Below are positions 16,722 to 24,890 of a stretch of DNA of 64,000 bases, piece by piece; position 1 is the first letter of the stretch, and each line of letters starts with the position of its first letter. The notes under the pieces were generated by a model. It saw only the letters and a program-made list of their open reading frames with translations, was not told where the DNA came from and made no database searches. Made by a program: the position numbers and the translations under genes. Source of the stretch: an uncultured Bacteroidales bacterium (GTDB lineage Bacteria; Bacteroidota; Bacteroidia; Bacteroidales; P3); NCBI GenBank assembly GCA_905234665.1, contig CAJOIV010000004.1:1-64000 (forward strand), read 5' to 3'.

Positions 16722-18182
16722 ATGATACGGGACATTGTCATAGGCGGAGGCATTGGAGGCCTCTTCTGTGGGGCTTTCCTTGCCAAGGAGGGCCACCGTG
16801 TGATTGTATTGGAGAAGAACCGCACCATCGGGGGCGGCCTGCAGAGTTTCCGCCGGGGCGCATACGTGTTCGACACGGGAATGCACATCTTCGGAGGCAT
16901 GGGTGCCGACGGCCTACTAAGGAAGATATGCCGATACTTGGACATAGAGGACCGCATGGAGACCGAGCCCCGCCGCGACGTGCTGATAGACGCCGACACG
17001 GGACGGCGCGCCCCCCTGCCCTTCGGACGCGAGGCATGGACCTCAGGGACAGACGAGAAGGTGAGAGACTGCATCGGACGGATGTATGACATCACGGCAC
17101 AGGAACCGCTGTTCAACCTGCGGCCCACCGCCGAGGATTTCACTCCCCCCGACACCACACTGACAGCGAAGCAGCTTATCGACGAGACCACGGACAATCC
17201 GGGGCTGAAACACCTGACGGTGTTCTACGGCGGGCACGACGACAGTCCCGCGCTGCTGCACGCGCTTATCGGCTGCGCCCATATCGACGGGACCTACACC
17301 TTCCGCAACGGCAGCCTCGGCTTTGCCAAACTGCTGGCAGGCGTCATAGAAGCGGCCGGCGGCGAGGTGCACAGCGGGGAGGAGGTGACTGCGATAGAGA
17401 CCGACGGACGGCGCGTGAGCGCCGTGCACACTACCGGCGGCACTTACAGCGGCGACCATTACGTGAACGATATGCCCGTGGCGAGGCTGCTCGAGCTGAC
17501 GCCACAGGATGCCTTCACACCGGCCTTCCGCCACCGCATAGGGACGGCACCCTACACCCTGTCGGCCCTGACGCTCTTCATTGGGCTGAAGCCCCGCAGC
17601 CTGCGCTACAACGGGGAAGCCTACTTCTCGAGCCACAGCGGCGCCGACCTGTGGAGGCTGGAGGAATGCGCCGAGGAGCGATGGCCCAACGCGCTATTCG
17701 CCATTCCGAATGAGGACGAGGAAAACCCGGGCTTTGCCAGCACGATTACCGCCGTGTGCCCCATGACGTACGACTACGTGCGGCGGTGGGAGGACAGCCT
17801 CACGGGACGGCGTCCAGACGACTACTACAGATGGAAAGAGCGCATGACCGAACAGGCCCTGGCGCTGATTGAGCCGCTGGGCTTCGAAGTCCCCATGAAA
17901 GAAGCCATAGCATACATAGAGGCCGGCACCCCACTCACCATCCGCGACTACTACGGGACGCCCGGCGGCGCATTGTACGGCATCCACCGCAGCAGTGGCA
18001 ACCCGATGCAGTCGACGCTTTCCGTCCGCACACGATTGACAAACCTATACCTCACCGGCCAGGATGTGAATTTCCACGGACTTGTGGGCACGTCCCTCAC
18101 CGCCATCCAGACGGCGGAGGCCATCGTGGGGCACAACACCATAGTGAACAAAATAAACAATATATGGACACCATCAAACTGA
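16722..18182 (+). CDS. Phytoene-desaturase-like FAD-dependent oxidoreductase
   Basis: This 486-residue flavoenzyme begins with the dinucleotide-binding motif IVIGGGIGGL (residues 5-14), followed by the FAD-ribose acidic strand VIVLEKN and a GGGLQSF loop. The C-terminal motif YLTGQDVNFHGLVGTS is the usual second FAD contact of CrtI/retinol-saturase-like enzymes. It may desaturate, isomerise or saturate a polyene chain, which suits the neighbouring polyketide genes. The reading frame overlaps the next gene by 19 nt, so the two are coupled. The substrate is unknown; bacterial carotenoid genes proper are absent here. Confidence 0.82.
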   Translation: MIRDIVIGGGIGGLFCGAFLAKEGHRVIVLEKNRTIGGGLQSFRRGAYVFDTGMHIFGGMGADGLLRKICRYLDIEDRMETEPRRDVLIDADTGRRAPLPFGREAWTSGTDEKVRDCIGRMYDITAQEPLFNLRPTAEDFTPPDTTLTAKQLIDETTDNPGLKHLTVFYGGHDDSPALLHALIGCAHIDGTYTFRNGSLGFAKLLAGVIEAAGGEVHSGEEVTAIETDGRRVSAVHTTGGTYSGDHYVNDMPVARLLELTPQDAFTPAFRHRIGTAPYTLSALTLFIGLKPRSLRYNGEAYFSSHSGADLWRLEECAEERWPNALFAIPNEDEENPGFASTITAVCPMTYDYVRRWEDSLTGRRPDDYYRWKERMTEQALALIEPLGFEVPMKEAIAYIEAGTPLTIRDYYGTPGGALYGIHRSSGNPMQSTLSVRTRLTNLYLTGQDVNFHGLVGTSLTAIQTAEAIVGHNTIVNKINNIWTPSN

Positions 18183-19465
18183 AACTCATCTACCCCAAGT
18201 GGAAGAAACTGCCAGGGCAGACCACCTTCAACCTCCCGCCGCACGGGCCTGTGGCCTACGCTGCGACGTTGCCCGAGTATGTGGACATCGACTTCGTGGA
18301 TGAGAACGTCGAGGAGCTCAACTTCGACGACCCCTGCGACATCGTCTCCCTCTCCACCATGCTCTCCACGCAGGTGAAACGCGCCTGGGAGATTGCCGAA
18401 GAGTACCACAAACGTGGCATCACTGTCCTTGCCGGCGGCATCAGCGCCATGCTCCACGCCGAGGAGTTCGTCAACCACGTCGACAGCCTCTTCCTCGGCG
18501 AGAGTGAATGCCGCTCGGAGCAGGTGCTTCTCGACTGGAAGGAGGGCAAGCTGAAGAAGGTCTATAACTTCCTCGGCAAGCAGCCCCCCATCGAGAGTGT
18601 GGGTCCCTGCCGCCGCGACCTCTACAAGCGCGACCTCTACAACCACAAGGGTGTGCAGATGGTCGACCTCTTCCATGCCTCGCGGGGATGCCGCTTCAGC
18701 TGCTACCCCTGTGCCGTCAGCTACCTCGGCGGCCGCAAGTTCCGTCCGCGCCCCATCGACAAGGTGGTCGAGGACTTGGCAGGTATCGACAACAACCGCC
18801 TCTTCATCGTCGACAACTCGCTGGCGCAGGACAAGGAGTGGGAGAAGGAGCTCTTCCGCGCCATCGCCCCGCTGAAAAAGAAATGGATTAGTCACACCAT
18901 CGAGGACGACCCCGAGGTGCTCGACCTCGCCGCCAAGGCCGGCGCATGGTATGTCTACCAGGCCGTCTACGACACGTCTGACTATATCAAGGAGCGCGTG
19001 AAACGCTACCACGACTATGGCATCGGCGTGGAGGGCACCATCCTGCTGGGACTGGACAACCAGACCGTCGACGACTGCAAACGCCTCATCGACTTCCTCG
19101 GCGAGATTGACCTCGACCTGGCCGAGTTCACCATCATGACCCCCTTCCCCCACACCAAGGCATACGACGACTACCTGCGCCAGGGGCGTATCTTCGACTT
19201 CGACTGGAACCACTACAACGCCGGTCAGGTGGTCTTCAAACCGGCTCTGATGACTCCCGACGAGTTGCAGGGTGTCTATGAATACGCATGGCAGAGCTTC
19301 TACAAAGACGAGACTCAGGAGTCGAAGATGTTCCGCCTCTTCTGCAACGTCGCCCTCCGCGAGATGAACGAGGGCACCTACCGTCCCCGCAACCGCGCCC
19401 TCGCCAACAAGAGCTTCGGCAAGGATGTCGACCGCAGCGTCAAAACCCACCAAAACGCTTTCTAA
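18164..19465 (+). CDS. B12-binding-domain radical SAM protein
   Basis: This 433-residue protein has an N-terminal cobalamin-binding-type Rossmann region (IVSLSTMLSTQ and ITVLAGGISAML, residues about 60-105) followed by a radical SAM core. The cluster motif is SRGCRFSCYPCA, CX3CX2C, near residue 175-183. Family members include methylases and C-C bond-forming enzymes acting on hydrophobic substrates such as hopanoids and tetrapyrroles. The gene overlaps the flavoprotein gene by 19 nt, which suggests both modify the same molecule, probably the polyene lipid. The usual B12-coordinating DxHxxG motif is not obvious, so it may not bind cobalamin tightly. Confidence 0.83.
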   Translation: MDTIKLKLIYPKWKKLPGQTTFNLPPHGPVAYAATLPEYVDIDFVDENVEELNFDDPCDIVSLSTMLSTQVKRAWEIAEEYHKRGITVLAGGISAMLHAEEFVNHVDSLFLGESECRSEQVLLDWKEGKLKKVYNFLGKQPPIESVGPCRRDLYKRDLYNHKGVQMVDLFHASRGCRFSCYPCAVSYLGGRKFRPRPIDKVVEDLAGIDNNRLFIVDNSLAQDKEWEKELFRAIAPLKKKWISHTIEDDPEVLDLAAKAGAWYVYQAVYDTSDYIKERVKRYHDYGIGVEGTILLGLDNQTVDDCKRLIDFLGEIDLDLAEFTIMTPFPHTKAYDDYLRQGRIFDFDWNHYNAGQVVFKPALMTPDELQGVYEYAWQSFYKDETQESKMFRLFCNVALREMNEGTYRPRNRALANKSFGKDVDRSVKTHQNAF

Positions 19466-19500
19466 ATTGAGAATTGAGAATTGAAAATTGAAAACCCGCG
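19466..19500. repeat. 7-bp AATTGAG/AATTGAA tandem repeat
   Basis: Four AATTGAG/AATTGAA units directly follow the radical SAM stop codon. The same heptad occurs, in either orientation, at 22372-22400, 30796-30841 and 59068-59102. Confidence 0.8.
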
Positions 19501-19504
19501 CAGC

Positions 19505-19552
19505 CACTCCTCCCCTAAGTTAGGGGAGGTGCCCCAAAGGGGCGGAGGAGTG
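19505..19552. repeat. Palindromic element, copy B (intergenic)
   Basis: It has the same 48-bp architecture as copy A. The second hairpin reads GCCCC-AAA-GGGGC instead of GGCCC-GAA-GGGCC. Both arms changed in a compensating way, which argues that folding is selected or was present in the source copy. Confidence 0.95.
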
Positions 19553-19588
19553 TGTCTTCAATAACCAATAAACAATAACCCTTTACCA

Positions 19589-19948
19589 ATGAAAGTTTCC
19601 GAAACATACTACGACGAGCTCTTCAACTTCCGTGGACAATGGGACATGGAGTCGATGTGCGGACTCAAGATACGCACCGTCGATGGCAAGACATACGTCA
19701 TCGTCACCGAGCTCTACCAGGAGAACCCCGGCACCTCCGTCACCTATGCCGGCGAGTCGCTCAAGCAGCAGATATGTGAGGCCAAGGGTCTCGACCCCAA
19801 CGGGATTGTCTACCTCGAATGCAACCCCAACACCAACTCCAAGCTTTCGTTTTACGACGAGGAGTTCTTCGAGGTCGACTTCGCCGCCGACATACAGAAC
19901 CGCTACCGTCGCCTCACTCCCGAGGAGGTCAAAAACATTGTAGGATGA
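19589..19948 (+). CDS. Small conserved-looking protein of unknown function
   Basis: This 119-residue soluble, acidic protein has no signal peptide or membrane segment. Its sequence alternates predicted strands (MCGLKIRTVDGKTYVIVTE) with an amphipathic helix (SLKQQICEAKG) and ends in a second helix (LTPEEVKNIVG). I do not recognise the family. The last codons overlap the start of the esterase gene (ATGA), so it is translated as part of the operon. Its place between a radical SAM enzyme and acyl-activating enzymes suggests an accessory or substrate-binding role, which is inference only. Confidence 0.7.
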   Translation: MKVSETYYDELFNFRGQWDMESMCGLKIRTVDGKTYVIVTELYQENPGTSVTYAGESLKQQICEAKGLDPNGIVYLECNPNTNSKLSFYDEEFFEVDFAADIQNRYRRLTPEEVKNIVG

Positions 19949-21048
19949 TGCCTCGCCGTCTGCTCATAGCCCTTCTCCTGTTTGCTGCGGTGTTATCGCA
20001 GCAGCCCCCCCTCGCCGCCCAGACCCTCGTGCACCTCCCCGGCACCAAGGCCACGTTGGAGTGCTACCCCGCCAACTCCTCCCCTAAGTTAGGGGAGGTG
20101 CCCCAACTGAGGTCGGCGACCTTGTGGAGCCAACGGGGCGGAGGAGTGTGTCCTACCCCCGATAGTACTCCCGACACCTCCCCCCACCGGGCCGTCATCG
20201 TCTGCCCCGGCGGCAGCTACAGCTGGCTCGACTATCAGGTAGAGGGCGTCGAGGTGGCGCAATGGCTCCAGGCCCACGACATCGCGGCCTTTGTGCTGCG
20301 CTACCGCGTGCAAGGCTGGTGGGCATGGGCCACGCACTACCGCCTGCTCTTCCGCGGCCACCAGTACCCTGACCCGTTGCGTGATGCCGAGGCGGCCCTC
20401 GACTGGCTGGCCAGCCATGCCGACAGCCTGGGCATCGACCCCCACGGAATTGGTATCATGGGCTTCTCCGCGGGAGGCCACCTCTCGATGCTCAGCACCT
20501 ATACCCGACAGCCCGCCTTCGTGGCCCCCATCTATCCCGTCGTCACCATGCGCCAGGACTGTTGCCACACCCGTTCGCGCCGCGCCTTGTTAGGCGAATA
20601 TGGGCAGCACAGGCAGGCCATGCGCGACTCGCTGTCGCTGGAGCTCCATGTGCGCCCTGATTGCCCGCCCGTCTTCCTTGTCAACTGCGTCGACGACCCC
20701 ATCGTCGACTACCACAACAGTGAACTCCTCGACTCCGCCCTCACAGCCAACAACATCGCCCACCGCTACATCCAGTACCGCACCGGCGGACATGGCTTCG
20801 GCATGAGCGACACCAAGGGCACCCCCGAATGCCGCCCCTGGAAAGAAGAATTCCTCAAATGGCTCAACGCAATAACCTATAACCAAGACCGCGACAGCCA
20901 CTCCTCCCCTATGAGAGTGGTCTCCAGTGGAGACTACGAGGGCGACGAGGCGAAGAGTCCGAGGAGCCGACAACTCCTATCTTCTGAACCTTCTTCATGC
21001 TGCCCCGCAAGGGCGGAGGAGTGTGCACAGATAAACAATAACCTCTAA
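19945..21048 (+). CDS. Secreted esterase/lipase of the acetyl-xylan esterase-like type, with two element insertions
   Basis: The signal peptide is LLIALLLFAAVLSQQPPLAAQ. The hydrolase core has the oxyanion motif CPGGSYSW near residue 92, the nucleophile GFSAGGH near 175, Asp in DDPIVDY near 252 and His in GGHGFGM near 275. The core is interrupted after residue 43 by a 75-bp palindromic element (NSSPKLGEVPQL...) that separates the signal peptide from the domain without breaking the frame. A second, 125-bp copy (20899-21023) supplies the last ~45 residues and the stop. Start is ATG 19945, overlapping the previous stop; 19948 is equally possible. It may deacylate a cluster product or polysaccharide. 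Confidence 0.8.
   Translation: MMPRRLLIALLLFAAVLSQQPPLAAQTLVHLPGTKATLECYPANSSPKLGEVPQLRSATLWSQRGGGVCPTPDSTPDTSPHRAVIVCPGGSYSWLDYQVEGVEVAQWLQAHDIAAFVLRYRVQGWWAWATHYRLLFRGHQYPDPLRDAEAALDWLASHADSLGIDPHGIGIMGFSAGGHLSMLSTYTRQPAFVAPIYPVVTMRQDCCHTRSRRALLGEYGQHRQAMRDSLSLELHVRPDCPPVFLVNCVDDPIVDYHNSELLDSALTANNIAHRYIQYRTGGHGFGMSDTKGTPECRPWKEEFLKWLNAITYNQDRDSHSSPMRVVSSGDYEGDEAKSPRSRQLLSSEPSSCCPARAEECAQINNNL
20074..20148. repeat. Palindromic element, copy C (75 bp) inside the esterase gene
   Basis: The terminal repeats are AACTCCTCC/GGAGGAGTG and the CCCCTAA-G-TTAGGGG hairpin is intact. The second hairpin stem (GCCCC...GGGGC) is expanded by 27 nt that themselves contain GGTCG-GC-GACC. The whole is 25 codons, so the frame is kept. 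Confidence 0.92.
20899..21023. repeat. Palindromic element, copy D (125 bp) at the 3' end of the esterase gene
   Basis: It is bounded by CACTCCTCC (20899-20907) and GGAGGAGTG (21015-21023), with about 100 nt of unrelated or rearranged sequence between. It is not a multiple of three and provides the C-terminal codons up to the stop at 21048. ATAACC-type repeats follow immediately (21027-21066). Confidence 0.85.
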
Positions 21049-21073
21049 CCAATAAACAATAACCAATCCCCCT

Positions 21074-22366
21074 ATGGACATCGAATTCCAGAAACCCGAA
21101 GAGATAAAAACCTTCCAAGAACAGAAACTGCAGGAGGCTATGCAGTACCTCGCCAACTATTCCCCATACTACCAGCGCATGTTCCGCAGCTATGGGATAG
21201 ACCCGGCGAAAATCAAGTATCTTGAGGACCTCGTGAAGATTCCCTTCACCGAGAAGAAGGACCTGCAGCTCTTCAACGACGACTTCCTTTGCTGCCCCAA
21301 GGAGAAGGTCATCGACTATATCACCACTAGCGGCACCCTCGGCGACCCCGTCACTTTCTGCTGCACGGAGAAGGACCTGCAGCGCCTGGCCTTCAACGAG
21401 AAGAAGAGCTTCGAGTGCGCCGGACTGCGCCCGGGCAATATCCTGCAGCTTATGACCACCATCGACAAGCGCTTCATGGCGGGACTGGCCTACTTCCTTG
21501 GCATCCGCGAGATGGGTGCTTCCATCATCCGTGTCGGCAACGGCATCCCCGAGCTGCAGTGGGACACCATCCAGCGCATCAAGCCAGATACCATCATGTG
21601 CGTCCCTTCGTTCATCCTCAAGCTGATACAGTATGCCGAGGAGCATAATATCGACTACCGGAGCAGCAGCATCCGCCGCATCATAGGCATCGGCGAGGGG
21701 CTGCGCGAGCAGGACTTCAGCCTGAACCTCCTGGGCCGCCGCATCAAGGAGAAATGGGATGTCGACCTCTTCGCCACCTATTCCTCCACCGAGATGGGCG
21801 CCACCTTCAGCGAGTGCCAGTACGGCTGTGGAGGCCATGTCCATCCCGAGCTCATCATTGTCGAGATTATCGGCGATGACGACCTGCCGGTCCCCGACGG
21901 GCAGCCTGGCGAGATTGTGGTGACCACCCTCGGCGTCGAAGGTATGCCCCTGTTGCGTTTCCGCACGGGCGATATCGCCGCCAAAATCACCGACCAGTGC
22001 CAGTGCGGCCGCTACAGCTACCGCCTCACGCCCCTTGTGGGTCGCAAGAACAACATGATTAAGTTCAAGGGCACTACCCTCTATCCCCCGGCCATCAACG
22101 ACGTGCTCGACAACACCGACTATGTCACGGGCTATGTCATCGAGGTCTCCACCAACGATGCCGGCACCGACAATGTACGTGTAAAGCTCAGCCTCCGTCC
22201 CAATGCACCTGTCGACGCAGTCAAGCAGCTCAAAGACTCTTTCCGTTCGCGCATCCGTGTGGCTCCCGACATCGAGGTGCTGCCCGCCGAAGATATCCAG
22301 CGCATAAATTACCCCGCCAAGAGCCGCAAGCCCATCAAGTTCATCGACCTGCGCGGAAGACCGTAA
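21074..22366 (+). CDS. PaaK-like phenylacetate-CoA ligase/adenylate-forming enzyme
   Basis: This 430-residue protein of the PaaK/coenzyme F390 synthetase branch has the phosphate loop TTSGTLGDPVTF near residue 92, the aromatic-acid pocket motif YSSTEMG near 235, and FRTGDIAA and GRKNNMIKFKG near 295-325. A C-x-C pair (QCQCG) sits between the last two motifs, as in many PaaK homologues. It would activate an aromatic acid with ATP, plausibly a starter or side-chain acid of the cluster. It is a second adenylating enzyme besides the ligase at 14309. It has its own short leader with ATAACC repeats. Confidence 0.83.
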   Translation: MDIEFQKPEEIKTFQEQKLQEAMQYLANYSPYYQRMFRSYGIDPAKIKYLEDLVKIPFTEKKDLQLFNDDFLCCPKEKVIDYITTSGTLGDPVTFCCTEKDLQRLAFNEKKSFECAGLRPGNILQLMTTIDKRFMAGLAYFLGIREMGASIIRVGNGIPELQWDTIQRIKPDTIMCVPSFILKLIQYAEEHNIDYRSSSIRRIIGIGEGLREQDFSLNLLGRRIKEKWDVDLFATYSSTEMGATFSECQYGCGGHVHPELIIVEIIGDDDLPVPDGQPGEIVVTTLGVEGMPLLRFRTGDIAAKITDQCQCGRYSYRLTPLVGRKNNMIKFKGTTLYPPAINDVLDNTDYVTGYVIEVSTNDAGTDNVRVKLSLRPNAPVDAVKQLKDSFRSRIRVAPDIEVLPAEDIQRINYPAKSRKPIKFIDLRGRP

Positions 22367-22404
22367 TCAATTCTCAATTCTCAATTTTCAATTCTCAATT
22401 TTCG
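22367..22404. repeat. 7-bp CAATTCT/CAATTTT tandem repeat
   Basis: Five heptads fill the 38-bp gap between the PaaK-like stop and the acyltransferase start, in the opposite orientation to those at 19466. There is no room for another signal. Confidence 0.8.
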
Positions 22405-23529
22405 ATGACCTATCCTGCCGAATTCGAGTCCATCCGTCCTTTTGTCGACGAGGAACTCCCCGCCGCCATGCAACGCATTGTCTCCCATCCTGCGTTCCCC
22501 AGTGTGGCGAAGTTCATCTATCCCAACGAACCTGTCGAACAGGTGGCGCAGCGTCTCTTGGCGCTCAGGACCATCAAAGACTTCCAGCTGCACACGATGA
22601 GGGATATCCTGCAACGTGTCATCAAGCAGAGTATCACTGAGTTTTCATGGGAAGGGACCGAATACCTCCAGCCCGGCAAATCCTACCTTTTCGTCTCCAA
22701 CCACAGGGATATTGTCCTCGATGCTTTTCTCCTGCAGCAGATACTGGACGGCATAGGCATGCCTCCTTGTCATATCACCTTCGGGGCCAACCTGATGCAG
22801 CACCCGATGATTATTGATGCCGGCAAGTGCAACAAGATGTTCCGTGTCGACCGTGGCGGCTCGCTCAAGAGTTTCTACCACAGTCTCAAGTTGGTTTCTT
22901 CGTATATCCGTTTCGTTATCTCCACACTGAATGAGAGCGTCTGGATTGCCCAGCGCAATGGCCGCACCAAAGACGGTATCGACGGCACGGAGGCCTCTCT
23001 CATCAAGATGTTCGCCATGAGCGGCGAAGAGGACGATCTCACCAACCTCGAGACGCTCAACATCGTCCCTGTCTCAGTCTCCTACGAATGGGAGCCCTGC
23101 GACTCGCTCAAGGCTATCGAGCTCAGTCTCCGTCAGAACGGCAACTATCAGAAGGCTCCCGACGAGGACTTGAGAAGCATCCTCACCGGCATCCGACAGC
23201 CCAAGGGGAGGACGCATATCGCCATCAACAAGCCCATCACCAAGGACGACCTGCTCGCCTACAGCCGCAAAGACGGCGACTTCTACAAGTGGGTCGCCTC
23301 CCTCATCGACCGCCGCATCCTGTCGGGCTACAAGTTGTATCCCAACAACTACATTGCCCACGACTTCCGCGACAAGGGCAACCGCTTCGCGCAGTACTAC
23401 ACTCCGTATGAGAAGACCCAGTTCATGGAAAGGCTGCAGCAGATCATGTCGAACCCCAACTTCGACCAGAAGGCGAAGATGATTTACATCGGCATCTACG
23501 CCAACCCCGTCGACTCTTCCATCATCTGA
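22405..23529 (+). CDS. PlsC-family acyltransferase
   Basis: This 374-residue protein has the acyltransferase motif VSNHRDIVLDAFLL near residues 97-110 (His plus Asp; the spacing is one longer than the canonical HX4D, as in a known Bacteroidota subgroup) and a downstream FRVDRGGS motif near 150. There is no signal peptide or clear transmembrane helix. It would transfer an acyl chain to a glycerolipid or related acceptor. It is the last gene of the long plus-strand cluster and is followed 2 nt after the stop by a strong hairpin. It may be a house enzyme instead of a cluster member. Confidence 0.8.
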   Translation: MTYPAEFESIRPFVDEELPAAMQRIVSHPAFPSVAKFIYPNEPVEQVAQRLLALRTIKDFQLHTMRDILQRVIKQSITEFSWEGTEYLQPGKSYLFVSNHRDIVLDAFLLQQILDGIGMPPCHITFGANLMQHPMIIDAGKCNKMFRVDRGGSLKSFYHSLKLVSSYIRFVISTLNESVWIAQRNGRTKDGIDGTEASLIKMFAMSGEEDDLTNLETLNIVPVSVSYEWEPCDSLKAIELSLRQNGNYQKAPDEDLRSILTGIRQPKGRTHIAINKPITKDDLLAYSRKDGDFYKWVASLIDRRILSGYKLYPNNYIAHDFRDKGNRFAQYYTPYEKTQFMERLQQIMSNPNFDQKAKMIYIGIYANPVDSSII

Positions 23530-23531
23530 CA

Positions 23532-23571
23532 AGAGACAGGGGCCCCGCCGTTCGGCGGGGCCCCTGTCTCT
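23532..23571 (+). terminator. Strong hairpin terminating the biosynthetic cluster
   Basis: A perfect 18-bp inverted repeat (arms 23532-23549 and 23554-23571, loop GTTC) begins right after the acyltransferase stop. No long T tract follows at once (TTCTTTT appears about 10 nt later), but its stability and position make a terminator or 3'-end protector likely. Confidence 0.8.
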
Positions 23572-23912
23572 GTGGTGTATTCTTTTATCTCACAACCACG
23601 CGGCGTGCGGACTCGTTCCCGACTTTCACAACTGCTTCCCCAAAGTCCCTGCCGCCATGCAGCAGGGACTTGAATAATATCCAAATCACAGTATGTCAAT
23701 GTTCTCACGGTTTATCCCCCTTCTAAACCATGATGCAAAGATACGACACGCCCTGCCCCGCAGAGGGGTCAAAGTGCCGTTTACGCGTGTTTATAGGGAA
23801 TTAAAGGTGTTCCTGCGTATCTACGGGTAGTCTACGCGTATCTACGGGTGCCTCCCAAAAGGACAAAAAGGCCTCTCTATCTGCCCCCGCTGCCAAATAA
23901 GGATCTTGCCTG
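23572..23912. other. Intergenic region without a recognisable gene
   Basis: The 341-bp gap holds only a 14-bp direct repeat, GCGTATCTACGGGT, at 23815-23828 and 23836-23849 (21-bp period). No promoter or gene was seen. It marks the border to an AT-richer island. Confidence 0.5.
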
Positions 23913-24131
23913 TTAATTGCTTAATTCACCTTCCAGCAGCGAAAAAACATAACCCGAACTTTGACTGTAAAGGCCGGAAGAAGGGCGCAAAAGGGCGTTA
24001 TATATATTGGAGCCATACACCGTATCTACTGCGCGTGGCAATGTATAGCCCTCGCGGTCTAACAACAACTGAATGAGGTCGGAGGTAATACCTTCAACCA
24101 TAAACATGAATTCTTGCTCACTTACATTCAT
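23913..24131 (-). CDS. Small protein of a DUF3791-associated cassette
   Basis: This 72-residue acidic protein has a helical N-terminal half and a conserved-looking C-terminal stretch (SSGLYSQSSGYVFSLLEGEL). From memory, it resembles small Bacteroidota proteins encoded next to DUF3791 and DUF3990 proteins, a set suspected of toxin-antitoxin or defence functions. It starts 15 nt after the stop of the DUF3791-like gene on the same strand, so the two are co-transcribed. No DUF3990-type partner is present here. Confidence 0.65.
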   Translation of the reverse strand: MNVSEQEFMFMVEGITSDLIQLLLDREGYTLPRAVDTVYGSNIYNALLRPSSGLYSQSSGYVFSLLEGELSN

Positions 24132-24146
24132 ACGGTAGTAGTTTTA

Positions 24147-24365
24147 TCATAGTGTACCTCCCATTCTACGGCAATAGGCAGAGAGGTCGCGCACATTGGA
24201 TGCGAACGACTGTGTGTGCAGGTAGCCGTATTGCCGATCGTAAAGATCCAAAGCCTTATATTGACTCAGGTACTTAGCTGCCTCTGCCGTCGTCATCCCA
24301 TAATGCTCAGCAAACTCCGCAATAAGCGCCACTACATATTGTGCCTTGTCTGATGCCATAATCAT
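24147..24365 (-). CDS. DUF3791-like small protein
   Basis: This 72-residue protein has the DUF3791 layout: an N-terminal helix (QYVVALIAEFAEHYGMTTAEAAKYL), a short middle, and the pattern YGYLHTQS near residue 46 followed by a helix ending in the C-terminal RRMGG. The biochemical role of the family is not established. It is the first gene of a two-gene minus-strand unit and has a well-spaced promoter 128 bp upstream. Confidence 0.72.
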   Translation of the reverse strand: MIMASDKAQYVVALIAEFAEHYGMTTAEAAKYLSQYKALDLYDRQYGYLHTQSFASNVRDLSAYCRRMGGTL

Positions 24366-24492
24366 TCATTTGTAGAAAAGAACGATACTCAATGTAAAAT
24401 ATTGTGTTAGCGATGTACATTTCTTTTGTGTATATTCAACTGCCAAGTGAACACTATTGTGCAAAGACAATAAGAGTTTCTGAATTTCGCTG

Positions 24493-24522
24493 CAAAGGTA
24501 CGAAATTTTCTTCACATGACAA
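24493..24522 (-). promoter_or_regulatory. Bacteroidota-type promoter for the DUF3791 cassette
   Basis: On the minus strand, -7 TACCTTTG (plus 24493-24500) follows -33 TTG (plus 24520-24522) with a 19-bp spacer, which matches the phylum consensus. Transcription would run toward the DUF3791-like gene. Confidence 0.65.
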
Positions 24523-24642
24523 AATCGTTTCCTCGGAAGTTTTTTCCTCCTCCTCCATCAGTGAACAGAGCCATCCGTTCTTCTCCACGTCTTGGCCCAG
24601 CAAGCCCGCAATGTAAGATACCTATAGAGAATGCGTCAGCCT

Positions 24643-24716
24643 GCTGCTCCCCCAAGATAGGGGAACCGAAGGTCGCCGACCTTGTGGAGTCAGCTGTCAC
24701 GCAGTGACTGAGGAGT
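24643..24716. repeat. Palindromic element, copy E (variant, intergenic)
   Basis: It reads GCTGCTCCCCCAAGATAGGGG..., with a GGTCG-CC-GACC hairpin, a GTCAC-GCA-GTGAC hairpin and a terminal TGAGGAGTATG. The GCTGCTCC...GAGGAGT ends and internal arrangement match the copy inside sufS more than the 48-bp core form, so it belongs to a second subfamily. Confidence 0.8.
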
Positions 24717-24813
24717 ATGATATCCTCATCATTCGCTCTCATATTCTTACCTCTTACCTTCCCCCATTCGCCACTTTTTTTCATACTTCTGTGTATAATT
24801 CAAAAAAAATCCG

Positions 24814-24821
24814 TAACTTTG
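24814..24821 (+). promoter_or_regulatory. -7 promoter element upstream of the RNA candidate and HNH gene
   Basis: TAACTTTGCACC matches the Bacteroidota -7 consensus with the frequent downstream GCACC. Only a weak -33 match lies upstream. Transcripts from here would include the folded region at 24914-25026 and then the HNH gene. Confidence 0.6.
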
Positions 24822-24890
24822 CACCGTCAAACAAAAACAACAATAATATGGCATAAAACGAAGAGAATAGAGTAATAATAAAGACATATT

